Assembly: GCF_000719515.1 (NCBI RefSeq)
Contig: NZ_JOGR01000011.1
Span: forward strand, 124,001 to 188,000
DNA length: 64,000 nucleotides
DNA from: Glycomyces sp. NRRL B-16210
GTDB taxonomy: Bacteria > Actinomycetota > Actinomycetes > Mycobacteriales > Micromonosporaceae
Direction of reading: 5' to 3'
Shown here piece after piece: positions 50,582-58,333 of the stretch; the first letter of the stretch is position 1, and each line of letters opens with the position of its first letter. The notes beneath the pieces are model-generated. The model saw only the letters and a list, made by a program, of their open reading frames with translations. It had not been told where the DNA came from and did no database searches. The position numbers and the translations under genes are program-made.

Positions 50582-51571
50582 ATGCAACAACGCGAACTCG
50601 GCAACGGCCTCACCGTTTCGGCGATCGGCCTGGGCTGCATGGGCATGAGTCAGTCATACGGCCCCTCCACAAGCAGCCGCGGCGACCACATCGACCTCAT
50701 CCGCTCGGCCGTCGACCAGGGCGTCACCTTCTTCGACACCGCTGAGGTCTACGGCCCCTACGTCAACGAGGAACTCGTCGGCGAGGCCCTCGCGCCCGTC
50801 CGCGACCAGGTCGTCATCGCCACCAAGTTCGGCTTCGACATCAAACCCGAAGACCAGCAGAACGGCCTCGACAGCCGGCCCGAGCACATCCGCGAGGTCG
50901 TCGAGGCATCCCTGCGGCGCTTGGGCACCGACCGGATCGACCTGTACTACCAGCACCGCGTCGACCCCGACGTCCCCATCGAGGACGTCGCCGGCGCCGT
51001 GGGGGACCTCATCGCCGAAGGCAAGGTGCTGCACTTCGGGCTCTCCGAAGCCGCCGCCGCGACCGTCCGCCGCGCCCACGCCGTCCAACCCGTCACCGCC
51101 CTCCAGAACGAGTACTCCCTCTGGTGGCGGCGCCCCGAGGAGGAGATCCTGCCGGTCCTCGAAGAACTCGGCATCGGCCTCGTCCCCTACAGCCCGCTCG
51201 GCCGAGGCTTCCTGACCGGGGCCATCACCGCCGACACCGTGTTCGCCGAGGGCGACTTCCGCAACGCCATGCCGCGCTTCGCGGCCGAGGCCCGCGAGGC
51301 CAACGGGGCGGTGGTCGACCTGCTGAAGACGATCGCGGCCCGAAAGGACGCCACGCCCGCGCAGATCGCCCTCGCCTGGCTTCTCGCACAGCGACCGTGG
51401 ATCGCGCCGATCCCCGGCACCCGCCGGCCCGAGCGCCTCGCCGAGAACCTCGGCGCAGTCGAAGTCGAACTCACCGCGGCCGACCTGGCCGAGATCGGCG
51501 AGGCCGCCGACCGGATCACCGTGCTCGGAGCCCGCTACCCCGACCACCTCGAAAAACTCACCGACCGCTAA
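50582..51571 (+). CDS. Aldo/keto reductase (AKR, YdjG/IolS-like)
   Basis: A 329-residue reductase. The tetrad lies in FFDTAEVYGPYVNEE (Asp, Tyr), VVIATKFGFDI (Lys) and LYYQHRVDP (His). The start MQQRELGNGLTVSAIGLGCM and the end IPIPGTRRPERLAENLGAVE are standard for the group that includes pyridoxal and stress-linked reductases. It is the last enzyme of the cluster and lies 50 bp after the chimeric remnant. Confidence 0.93.
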   Translation: MQQRELGNGLTVSAIGLGCMGMSQSYGPSTSSRGDHIDLIRSAVDQGVTFFDTAEVYGPYVNEELVGEALAPVRDQVVIATKFGFDIKPEDQQNGLDSRPEHIREVVEASLRRLGTDRIDLYYQHRVDPDVPIEDVAGAVGDLIAEGKVLHFGLSEAAAATVRRAHAVQPVTALQNEYSLWWRRPEEEILPVLEELGIGLVPYSPLGRGFLTGAITADTVFAEGDFRNAMPRFAAEAREANGAVVDLLKTIAARKDATPAQIALAWLLAQRPWIAPIPGTRRPERLAENLGAVEVELTAADLAEIGEAADRITVLGARYPDHLEKLTDR

Positions 51572-51680
51572 CCGCCCTCTGCTGCCGGTGGGTTGAGAGG
51601 CCAGATGATTCGACCCCACCGCCATCTTCGGTAACGATCATGTCGCCCCTGCAATGACATGCGTCGCAAAGCAAGAAACA

Positions 51681-51705
51681 AGGGATCATCTACATGATGA
51701 TCCCT
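51681..51705 (+). terminator. Hairpin downstream of the oxidoreductase cluster
   Basis: AGGGATCATC (51681-51690) and GATGATCCCT (51696-51705) pair perfectly over 10 bp with a 5-base loop and are followed by CAAATT. It is the best terminator candidate for the aldo/keto reductase message and lies just outside the left repeat of the integrated element. The 109 bp before it show no gene. Confidence 0.55.
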
Positions 51706-51725
51706 CAAATTCCGTACGTCCGCTC

Positions 51726-51760
51726 GTGGAGCTTAGGGGATTCGAACCTCTGACCTTTTC
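51726..51760. repeat. Left att-like repeat, copy of tRNA-Ala 3' part
   Basis: The 35 bases here match 53839-53873 at 34 positions; the single difference is T for C in the T stem. The match covers the tRNA 3' acceptor strand, T arm and part of the anticodon stem. This is what an integrase leaves when an element enters the 3' end of a tRNA gene and rebuilds it at one side. The copy cannot form a full tRNA. Confidence 0.8.
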
Positions 51761-51979
51761 ATGTCTTTCCTCTTGTAATCTATTGACCTGGGGAAACGCA
51801 CTTGGAGTGCCGGTGTCGACTCCCAAAATATCCAGCTGATCTACCAACCTGTATCGGTCGACACATGGGCGATTTCATGAGCATTCTGTCTACTAGGGAA
51901 CTTGATTTGTTGAGGAAAAGGTCGGTCCTACGGATGTCGCCAGCGAGCCTGTGATACCTGGAACGGCGGCGTATTGATC

Positions 51980-52612
51980 TCAGCTTTGTCGGTAACAGGG
52001 GCCGTGGATGATGAGTGCGAGTTGTTCTCCGGGGGCGTCGTATCGGAGCGTTGCCCGCATGTCGGTGGAGTCGAGTTCGTAGTGCAGGGATTGAGGCCGG
52101 GGCCCTTCGGCTCCCCCTTCGATGTACGCGCCGATTTCGGCGGTGACCTCTTCGACCGTCGCTTCCCGGGTGTGGGCGAACCCCGCATTTGACAGTGCCA
52201 TGTCGGTGATCAGCAGCAGTTCGAGAACGGGCTGTTCCGGACTGCTGAAGTACGTCGTGGAGGTGATGCTGAATCCGTGTGCGATCAGGCTGATTCCGCA
52301 ACTCACGTCTTCGGTCGATGAGGAAGGGCCCTCGACCAGATCTTTTCGGGTCGCATAGTCGATCTCGGGTCGGGAGTTGAGCGGAGCGCGGGCTTGGATG
52401 TCCTCGATGATCGGATCGCGGAGACGCTCGACTTCCTCGGTGGCGTCGGCAACGGTGGACTTGGGTGGGATTGGGTTGACGGAGGATCCGCTCATCCAGC
52501 CCAGGACGAGGGCAGGGACCAGCACGAGCAATCCGCAGACGGCAGTCAGCGTGATGACCAGGACGAGGAGTCGACGGCCCGACGGTCGTGCCTCGGATAC
52601 TGATTCGGTCAT
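51980..52612 (-). CDS. Single-pass membrane protein of unknown function
   Basis: A 210-residue protein with a short cytosolic start (MTESVSEARPSGRR), one long helix LLVLVITLTAVCGLLVLVPA LVLGWMSG, and an external domain. The external part has two cysteines (EDVSCGISLIAHG and the C-terminal HGPCYRQS), perhaps a disulfide. Acidic and Thr/Ser content is high. It lies 11 bp downstream of the DUF1023 remnant in the same direction, so the two were an operon. Codon use is less GC-extreme than neighbours, in line with a mobile origin. Confidence 0.7.
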   Translation of the reverse strand: MTESVSEARPSGRRLLVLVITLTAVCGLLVLVPALVLGWMSGSSVNPIPPKSTVADATEEVERLRDPIIEDIQARAPLNSRPEIDYATRKDLVEGPSSSTEDVSCGISLIAHGFSITSTTYFSSPEQPVLELLLITDMALSNAGFAHTREATVEEVTAEIGAYIEGGAEGPRPQSLHYELDSTDMRATLRYDAPGEQLALIIHGPCYRQS

Positions 52613-52623
52613 GGGATCCTTGC

Positions 52624-53277
52624 CTACTGGTGCGGGGTCGCATTCTGGGCGTTGCCAGTGATGACCTCGACGAGGTTTCCGAACGCATCGCTTTGAGGGT
52701 CGAAGTAGCTCATGTGCTGTCCTTCCCCGGCATCCAGCCGGGTCGCCCCGAACGAGGGATCGGTGACATCGCTACCGTGGATCCCGGCGATACCTGCGGC
52801 ATTGATCGGGTCCTCATCGGTGTTGAGCACATAGACATTGTCCTCGCCGACGCGGAAGTCGTTCGCATGGTCGATGCCCTCGCCGGGGCCCGGTGCGCCG
52901 ATCAGGACAACCGAGTCGGCAGAGCTCCCCGAGCCGTACTGGTCGGCCTGCGCCACCGCTACGGCGCCGTAGCGGTGGCCAATGTTGGTGATGTTGGGTG
53001 CATCCTGGTTAGTGGCTTCGAGACCAGTGGTGAAATCGGCGAGCCCTTCGGCACCGCGTGCCGCGAATCCGGGGCCTGAAGCGTAGGCGAGGTTATTCGG
53101 CGCATCGTAGCCGAGGTACATGACCGCGACCGTGTCGCTGCCGGGATTAGCGCTGTTGGCTGCATTCGCCAGCGTGCTGGCGAAGTCGATGTAGTAATTG
53201 GTGCCCTCCTTCGCGAGTTCGCCGCCGTAGACCTGGTCCCACGCGGCGTCGGCACCGGTGCCGGTCGTCGCCGCCCA
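52624..53277 (-). pseudogene. DUF1023 alpha/beta hydrolase, 5'-truncated and lacking the nucleophile
   Basis: The frame is open from a stop at 53278-53280 to 52624 and reads AAWDQVYGGELAKEGTNYYI, VAVMYLGYDAPNNLAYASG, NIGHRYGAVAVAQADQYG and VVLIGAPGPGEGIDHAND. It covers the C-terminal two thirds of a DUF1023 (PF06259-type) hydrolase; the long N-terminal part is gone and no start is present, though ATG 53121 could start a short form. The nucleophile elbow, normally GHSYG, is GHRYG (CGC for AGC). A perfect 28-bp palindrome covers exactly this elbow. Confidence 0.8.
52952..52979. repeat. Perfect 28-bp palindrome inside the DUF1023 nucleophile elbow
   Basis: GCCACCGCTACGGC (52952-52965) is followed directly by its exact complement GCCGTAGCGGTGGC (52966-52979), with no spacer. 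It encodes the HRYGAVAV region. Family members usually have Ser at both positions that here are Arg and Ala, so the substitutions are those that would make a quasi-palindrome perfect. Template-switch mutation during replication is a likely cause. Confidence 0.8.
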
Positions 53278-53307
53278 CTACGCCACCATCGCGCTGGGGG
53301 CCGATGA

Positions 53308-53916
53308 GGTCGCGCGGACCGGGCAGGACTCGAACGTGTCGCCAGCACCGATGAGCGGACCGCGCAGTCGTTGCGGCGCGACCTCAAACGCCAACGCGCC
53401 CGCCAGGACGCTCTCGAAGACCAGATCCTCGAACTGCTCGGGCACCCCGACTGGCCGACCGAGAAACTCACCGCGAAGATCCGCGATATCGCGAGTCAGC
53501 GCGCCGCGATTGACGCTCAACTTGCTGAGACCGGTCGACCGCGACTCGACCAGGCCGCCGAGTTGATCGCGCCGTTCCTGGAGATGTTGGCGGACCCGCG
53601 CGGGCTCTACGAGTCGCTGGTCGAGGAAGACCGGCAGACGCTCAACGCGATCTGCTTCACCCGGCTGCACGTCGACACCGACGCCGACCAGCGCGCCACG
53701 AACGCCCAAAGCGCGACCACCGGCAGCATCACTCCCTTGCGTGACTACCCGGACCGGGAACGCGAGAACGGCACCTGCCCGAAGGCCGGTGCCGTGAACG
53801 ATCATTCAAAGGGTCAGGGTTCAAGTACTGACCTTATGGTGGAGCTTAGGGGATTCGAACCCCTGACCTTTTCCATGCCATGGAAACGCGCTACCAACTG
53901 CGCCAAAGCCCCTTGA
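53308..53916 (+). pseudogene. C-terminal remnant of a large serine recombinase
   Basis: From 53308 the frame reads STDERTAQSLRRDLKRQRAR, ILELLGHPDWPTEKLTAKIR, IASQRAAIDAQLAETGRPRL and LIAPFLEMLADPRGLYESLV, with VEEDRQTLNAICFTRLHVDT. This is the coiled-coil end of actinobacterial serine integrases. The catalytic serine domain, recombinase domain and zinc ribbon are missing; a stop lies at 53305. The frame then runs through the tRNA-Ala region, giving a false tail VELRGFEPLTFSMPWKRATN. It abuts the truncated DUF1023 gene head to head. Confidence 0.75.
53837..53912 (-). tRNA. tRNA-Ala (anticodon GGC)
   Basis: On the minus strand from 53912: acceptor GGGGCTT, D arm GCGC-AGTTGGTA-GCGC, anticodon stem TTTCC/GGAAA with loop ATGGCAT (anticodon GGC, reading GCC), T arm AGGGG-TTCGAAT-CCCCT, acceptor AAGCTCC, discriminator A and an encoded CCA at 53837-53839. 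All stems pair. Its 3' part is repeated at 51726-51760, so it is the integration site of the element to its left. Confidence 0.93.
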
Positions 53917-54042
53917 TTGGCGTTCCAGAGGCCGAAGACCTTGGAACCGGGACTAGTTTACACAGGGTCGGGCTCTTGCTCCCGGGAGGGGCTGGAGACC
54001 GTCGTCACGCTGGTGAGCTGGGGTTTTCCGGGTGGAAGACCG

Positions 54043-54075
54043 GGGCCCCTCGCGCCATCGGCGCGAGGGGCCCCG
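54043..54075 (-). terminator. Very strong 15-bp hairpin after the amidase gene
   Basis: GGGGCCCCTCGCGCC (54043-54057) pairs perfectly with GGCGCGAGGGGCCCC (54061-54075) around ATC. It lies 17 bp beyond the amidase stop and should end the minus-strand message from the cystathionine-enzyme/amidase pair before it reaches the tRNA. The rest of 53913-54092 is empty. Confidence 0.75.
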
Positions 54076-54092
54076 ACTGGCAGGGTGTCAGG

Positions 54093-55460
54093 TCAATCCC
54101 AGCTCAGGCCGGGGGCGTAGCGGCGGGGGCGGAGCTTCGCGACCAGTTGGGCCGCGACGTCGAAGAGCCGTCCGGTGGACCCGGGCGGGCCCACGAGTTG
54201 GACGGTCGCCGGCGCGCCGTCCGAGCGCATCCCCACCGGCACGACGAGCGCCGGGAGCCCGGTCAGGCCGAACGGCGCCGTGAACGCGGCGGCCCCGGCC
54301 AGGTGGGTCACGTTGGCGCGCAGCGTCTCGGTGGACCACTCCTTGGCCGCCGGCGGCGGCCCCGGCAGACCCGGGGTGATGAGCAGGTCGTAGTCCTCCA
54401 GGTCGAACCAGTCCTCGACGTGGCGGCGGACCCTGTTGCCGTCGCCCAGGACGCCGCCGAACAGTCCGCCCAGGTAGGTGCGCTCTCCCAGCGCCGCAAG
54501 GCGTCTGGTGCGCCTCTGGAGGCCGTCGGGGCCGCACTTGAGGCTGCGCAGGTACGCCGCGCAGGTCCACGCCCCGGAGGAGGCCGGGGTCAGCCGCGCG
54601 CCGAAGCGCGGTTTCGCCCGGAACGTGTCGTGCCCCAGGTCGGTCAGGGACCGCACCGCTTTGAGCAGCCACTTCGTGGCGTCCTCGTCGACGCGGGCGG
54701 GCAGCGGCGCGGTGTTCGTCGCCGCGATCCGCAGCCGCCCGGGGTCGCCGGTCGTCCGCGTCGCGCGGTGCGTGAGCGCCGCATACGCGAGCGCCGCATC
54801 CTCGACCGTGGTCGCCATGACCCCGACGCTGCCCCCGAGCCAGTGCTCGGGGTCGATGTTGATGTCCGCCGGCACGTGCTCGGGGCTGAACGCGACGATG
54901 CCGCACGCAGCGGCGGCCGTGCGCACCCCGCCCGCCGAACCGGGCCCGTCCGGCCCGATGCCGATCGGCGCGGCCCCGGTCGCCACCGCGAGCGCGGTGC
55001 CGCCGCTCGGCCCGCCGACGCCCCTGTCGGGCCGCCACGGGTTCGCCGGGACGTTCCCGTCGTCGTCGGTCGCCGGCCACAGCCCGAGCTCCGAGGAGCG
55101 CCCGAAGGCCACGACCACCGCGCCGGCCCCGCGGATGCGCTGCACCGCTTGATGGTCGGTGTCGGCGATCGGCAGGACGGCGGCGTTCGAGCCCAGGCGC
55201 GGGGCGTGCCCGGTGACCGGGAGCTGCTCGCATACGGCCACCGGAACGCCGGCCGCGGGCAGGGAGTCGCGGTTGTCGATCTCGTCGACGGCGGCGGCCT
55301 CGGCGAGCGACTCGATCTTGCGGACGCCGGTGAGGGCGCCCTCGGTCTCGCGGTGGTCCTCGATGCGGCGGAGGTGGTGGTCGACGACGACGGCGGCATC
55401 GGCGTCGCCGCGCCGCACCGCCTTGGCTATCTGCTGCGCGGTGGTACCCGACCAGCTCAC
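54093..55460 (-). CDS. Amidase-signature protein with substituted catalytic triad
   Basis: A 455-residue amidase-family protein. The normal Ser-cisSer-Lys triad is altered at each point. The lysine motif PVAVKD reads PVAVCEQ (Cys77). The GGSSGG motif reads GVGGPSGGTALAVA (Pro151 Ser152). The nucleophile motif D-x-GGS-x-R reads DGPGSAGGVR, with Gly at the nucleophile position and three extra residues. The overall fold motifs, including LPALVVPVGMRSDGAPATVQ near the end, are preserved. It may be an inactive binding protein. It lies 37 bp downstream of the cystathionine enzyme in the same direction. Confidence 0.85.
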   Translation of the reverse strand: MSWSGTTAQQIAKAVRRGDADAAVVVDHHLRRIEDHRETEGALTGVRKIESLAEAAAVDEIDNRDSLPAAGVPVAVCEQLPVTGHAPRLGSNAAVLPIADTDHQAVQRIRGAGAVVVAFGRSSELGLWPATDDDGNVPANPWRPDRGVGGPSGGTALAVATGAAPIGIGPDGPGSAGGVRTAAAACGIVAFSPEHVPADINIDPEHWLGGSVGVMATTVEDAALAYAALTHRATRTTGDPGRLRIAATNTAPLPARVDEDATKWLLKAVRSLTDLGHDTFRAKPRFGARLTPASSGAWTCAAYLRSLKCGPDGLQRRTRRLAALGERTYLGGLFGGVLGDGNRVRRHVEDWFDLEDYDLLITPGLPGPPPAAKEWSTETLRANVTHLAGAAAFTAPFGLTGLPALVVPVGMRSDGAPATVQLVGPPGSTGRLFDVAAQLVAKLRPRRYAPGLSWD

Positions 55461-55497
55461 GGCTCGTCCTTCTTTCTCGCGGGGGACTGGGGTGCGC

Positions 55498-56643
55498 CTA
55501 GCCGAGGGCCCGGCGCAAATCGGCCAGGAGGTCGTCGGCGTCCTCGATGCCGACCGAGAGCCGCACGAGGTCCGAGGGGACCTCGAGGGCCGAGCCGGCG
55601 ACGGAGGCGTGGGTCATGCGGCCGGGGTGCTCGATGAGGGACTCGACGCCGCCGAGCGACTCGCCGAGGGTGAACACCTCGGTGCGCGCGCACACGTCCA
55701 CGGCGGCCTGCTCGCCGTCCTTGTGGCGGAAGGAGACCATGCCGCCGTAGCGCTTCATCTGCTTGCCCGCCACGTCGTGCCCGGGGTGGTCGGCCAGGCC
55801 CGGGTAGCGGACCTCGGCGACCTTCTCGTGCCCGGCGAGGAATTCGGCGACGCGCTCGGCGTTGTCGCAGTGCCGGTCCATGCGCACCCCGAGGGTCTTG
55901 ATGCCGCGCAGGGTGAGGAACGCGTCGAAGGGGCCGGCGACGGCGCCCATCGAGTTGTGGTGGAAGGCGATCGCGTCGGCCAGTTCGGCGTCGTCGACGA
56001 CGACCGCGCCGCCGATCACGTCGGAGTGCCCGCCGATGTACTTGGTGGTCGAGTGGACCACGACGTCGGCGCCGAGCGCGAGCGGCTGCTGGAGGTAGGG
56101 GCTCGCGAAGGTGTTGTCCACCACCACGATCGCGCCGTGGCGGTGCGCGAGGTCGGCGAGCTGCTCGATGTCGGCGATGTTGAGCAGCGGGTTGGTGGGC
56201 GTCTCGACCCACACCATCTTGGTGCCCTCGCTCATGACCGCGGCGACGGCGGCGAGGTCGGTGATCGGGGCGGGCGTGTACCGCAGACCCCAACGCGCGG
56301 CGACCTTGTCGAACAGGCGGAACGTGCCGCCGTAGGCGTCGTCGGGGATGACCACGTGGTCGCCCGGCGCCAGCAGCGCGCGCAGGATCGTGTCCTCGGC
56401 CGCGAGCCCGGAGGCGAACGCGAAGCCGCGGGTGCCGCCCTCGATGGCGGCCAGGCAGGTCTCCAGCGCGGTGCGGGTCGGGTTGCCCGACCGCGAGTAC
56501 TCGTAGCCGCCGCGCAGGCCGCCGACCCCGTCCTGCTTGTAAGTGGAGGTCGCGTAGATCGGCGGGACGACCGAGCCCGTAAGCGGATCGGGCTCCTGTC
56601 CGGCGTGGATGGCGCGTGTGGAAAACCCCTGACCTTCATGCAT
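55498..56643 (-). CDS. metB: Cystathionine gamma-synthase/lyase
   Basis: A 381-residue PLP enzyme. It starts MHEGQGFSTRAIHAGQEPDP, the usual family start, and Lys201 in VVVHSTTKYIGGHSDVIGGA is the PLP lysine. The region GGYEYSRSGNPTRTALE and the end SVGIEDADDLLADLRRALG are standard. Actinobacterial proteins of this branch are often bifunctional synthase/lyase (MetB/CTH). It joins homoserine ester and cysteine or cleaves cystathionine. It starts at ATG 56643, divergent from the small calcium-repeat gene across 182 bp. Confidence 0.92.
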   Translation of the reverse strand: MHEGQGFSTRAIHAGQEPDPLTGSVVPPIYATSTYKQDGVGGLRGGYEYSRSGNPTRTALETCLAAIEGGTRGFAFASGLAAEDTILRALLAPGDHVVIPDDAYGGTFRLFDKVAARWGLRYTPAPITDLAAVAAVMSEGTKMVWVETPTNPLLNIADIEQLADLAHRHGAIVVVDNTFASPYLQQPLALGADVVVHSTTKYIGGHSDVIGGAVVVDDAELADAIAFHHNSMGAVAGPFDAFLTLRGIKTLGVRMDRHCDNAERVAEFLAGHEKVAEVRYPGLADHPGHDVAGKQMKRYGGMVSFRHKDGEQAAVDVCARTEVFTLGESLGGVESLIEHPGRMTHASVAGSALEVPSDLVRLSVGIEDADDLLADLRRALG

Positions 56644-56825
56644 GGCCCTACGCTAACCGACGCGAGTGCCTCAGCCGTCGGATAGGCACGCTATCGTGCA
56701 GACAACACCGCCCCGCTTTCGCCGCGATCCCCGCTCTTCGACCTCGGTTCCATCACGCGGCGGCACCGGAGGGCGCGGTGCACATCGACGGCGCCGCAGG
56801 CACCTATGACTGGAGGAGACGCCTC

Positions 56826-57089
56826 ATGGGCTTCGAAGAAGTACACAAGATTGACGTTGACGGCGACGGCAGCGACGACACGGTCGGCGTGCGCCGCAAC
56901 GAGGACGGCTCGGTCGAGTACCACGTGGACCTCGACGACGACGGCGTCGCGGACATCCTCGCCGTGGACAGGGACGGCGACGGGGTCATCGACCACGTGC
57001 TCCTCGACAACGACGGCGACGGCAAGTACGACGAGGCTGTGGTGGACGTCGACGGCGACGGGGTGGGCGACGCCTCGACCCGGCAGTAG
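56826..57089 (+). CDS. Small protein of five aspartate-rich calcium-type repeats
   Basis: An 87-residue acidic protein made almost only of DxDxDG loops: DVDGDGSDD, DLDDDGVAD, DRDGDGVID, DNDGDGKYD and DVDGDGVGD, spaced about 13-15 residues apart and linked by short beta-like segments (TVGVRRN, YHVDL, ILAV, HVLL, EAVV). It resembles thrombospondin-type-3 or dockerin-like calcium beads without helices. No signal peptide or anchor is visible, so its place in the cell is unclear. It ends just before two tandem hairpins. Confidence 0.8.
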   Translation: MGFEEVHKIDVDGDGSDDTVGVRRNEDGSVEYHVDLDDDGVADILAVDRDGDGVIDHVLLDNDGDGKYDEAVVDVDGDGVGDASTRQ

Positions 57090-57098
57090 ACAGACCGC

Positions 57099-57151
57099 TC
57101 CGGCCTCCGAGGCCGGACAGCACCGCGGGCGCCCGTCTCGGGCGCCCGCGG
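57099..57151 (+). terminator. Two tandem perfect hairpins
   Basis: The first is TCCGGCCT-3-AGGCCGGA (57099-57117) and the second CCGCGGGCGCCCG-3-CGGGCGCCCGCGG (57123-57151), both perfectly paired. They lie between the calcium-repeat gene and the convergent VOC gene and should block read-through both ways. Confidence 0.75.
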
Positions 57152-57183
57152 TCGTGCGTTCAGGGACCGAGGAGTGCGCCGGT

Positions 57184-57570
57184 TCAGTTCTCGCCGCGTT
57201 CGGCGTCGGAGCGCTCGATGCAGAACTCGTTGCCCTCGGGGTCGGCCAGGACCACCCAGCCGGCGCCGTCCTCCTTGCGATGGTCGGCGACGAGGGTCGC
57301 GCCGATGCCGAGGAGCCGGTCGACCTCCTCGTCGCGGGTCGTGTCGGGGGAGAGGTCGAGGTGCAGGCGGTTCTTGACCGTCTTCGGCTCGGGGACGTTG
57401 ATGAACAGCAGGCCGGGCAGGGCCTCGCCGGGCCCGATGTAGTTCTCCTCCTCATCGGGGCTGTTCGGGTACTTCGGGTTCTCGGTGTAGCCGGTGACCT
57501 GCGTCCAGAACTTCGCGAGCGCGTAGGAGTCCCGGCAGTCGAAGGTGAATTGATTGATTCTCGCGACCAT
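57184..57570 (-). CDS. VOC-superfamily (glyoxalase/bleomycin-resistance-like) protein
   Basis: A 128-residue protein of two beta-alpha-beta3 modules. It starts MVARINQFTFDCRDSYALAK FW (read in two parts), with KNRLHLDLSPDTTRDEEVDR and WVVLADPEGNEFCIER, the last being the metal-Glu end of the second module. The His of HLDL and Glu of EFCIE are likely ligands. This is the Glyoxalase_6-like group; a substrate is not known. It is divergent from msrA across 64 bp. Confidence 0.88.
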   Translation of the reverse strand: MVARINQFTFDCRDSYALAKFWTQVTGYTENPKYPNSPDEEENYIGPGEALPGLLFINVPEPKTVKNRLHLDLSPDTTRDEEVDRLLGIGATLVADHRKEDGAGWVVLADPEGNEFCIERSDAERGEN

Positions 57571-57634
57571 GCGCACACCGTAGCGTCCGTCCCGAGTCCT
57601 GGCGATCGTTATTCGCGCGTGACAGACTTGTCTG

Positions 57635-58240
57635 ATGAGCATCACGCATCCGGTCCTCCACCATCCCATCGAAGGCACCCCCGGGCCCGGCGCCGAGATC
57701 GCCTACTTCGGCATGGGCTGCTTCTGGGGCGCCGAGCGGCTGTTCTGGCGCGCGCCGGGCGTGTGGACCACGTCCGCGGGCTACATGGGCGGCAACACCG
57801 AGAAGCCCTCCTACGAGGAGGTGTGCACGGGCCTGACCGGCCACGCCGAGGTCGTGCGCGTGGTCTTCGAGCCCGAGAAGGGCTCCTACGAGCAGCTGCT
57901 CAAGGTCTTCTGGGAGAACCACGACCCGACGCAGGGGATGCGCCAGGGCAACGACATCGGCAGCCAGTACCGGTCGGTGATCTACACCACCACGCCCGAG
58001 CAGCAGGCCGCCGCCGAAGCGAGCAAGGAGGCGTTCGCGCCGGTCGTGACCGCGGCCGGGCTGGGCGCGATCACCACCGCGATCCTCCCCGCCGGCGCCT
58101 ACTGGCTCGCCGAGCCCTATCACCAGCAGTACCTCCACCACAATCCGAACGGCTACTGCAACCACGGCCCCAACGGCCTCACCTGCCCCGTCGGCATCGT
58201 CCCGGCGCAGGTCGAGGTCGCGCCCCCGGGCACCGACTGA
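57635..58240 (+). CDS. msrA: Peptide methionine-S-sulfoxide reductase
   Basis: A 201-residue MsrA. The catalytic Cys29 is in FGMGCFWGAERLFW. The motifs SAGYMGGNTEKPSYEEVCTG, GHAEVVRVVFEP, WENHDPTQGMRQGNDIGSQY and the C-terminal NGYCNHGPNG (resolving cysteine region) are present. It repairs oxidised methionine with thioredoxin. It lies 93 bp upstream of sigK; in mycobacteria the SigK regulon also concerns redox-linked envelope proteins, so the adjacency may be functional. Confidence 0.95.
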   Translation: MSITHPVLHHPIEGTPGPGAEIAYFGMGCFWGAERLFWRAPGVWTTSAGYMGGNTEKPSYEEVCTGLTGHAEVVRVVFEPEKGSYEQLLKVFWENHDPTQGMRQGNDIGSQYRSVIYTTTPEQQAAAEASKEAFAPVVTAAGLGAITTAILPAGAYWLAEPYHQQYLHHNPNGYCNHGPNGLTCPVGIVPAQVEVAPPGTD

Positions 58241-58270
58241 CCACCGGCGCGAAAAAGCACCCGCCCCGGC

Positions 58271-58297
58271 CCATCCGCTCCCCGTGCGGCTCCGAAG
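58271..58297 (+). promoter_or_regulatory. SigK-type promoter of the sigK operon
   Basis: CCATCC (58271-58276) and CCGAAG (58292-58297) are separated by 15 bases. This is very close to the CATCC/CCGAAT consensus of mycobacterial SigK promoters, and matches in both boxes and spacing the element before the oxidoreductase at 59833. Transcription would start near 58304, about 30 bases before the sigK ATG, which implies autoregulation. Confidence 0.75.
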
Positions 58298-58333
58298 TCA
58301 TATCGAGAACGCCGATCTTCCGCCGGGAGCGCG

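Larger units (their letters stand above)
51726..53873. mobile_element. Small decayed integrated element at tRNA-Ala(GGC)
   Basis: About 2.1 kb bounded by 35-bp direct repeats of the tRNA-Ala 3' region. Inside are a membrane protein, a 5'-truncated and active-site-mutated DUF1023 hydrolase and the C-terminal part of a large serine recombinase. Base composition at 51770-51980 is clearly less GC-rich than flanks. The stretch 51761-51979 has no gene I can support. The recombinase catalytic domain is missing, so the element cannot move alone. Most of its original content was probably lost. Confidence 0.7.

Noticed and set aside
51726..51771. Second tRNA gene
   Set aside because: Only the 3' part is present. 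There is no D arm, anticodon loop or 5' acceptor strand.
51654..51839. 60-residue frame containing LVELRGFEPLTF
   Set aside because: The peptide comes from reading the tRNA-derived repeat on the opposite strand, a known annotation artefact and not a protein.
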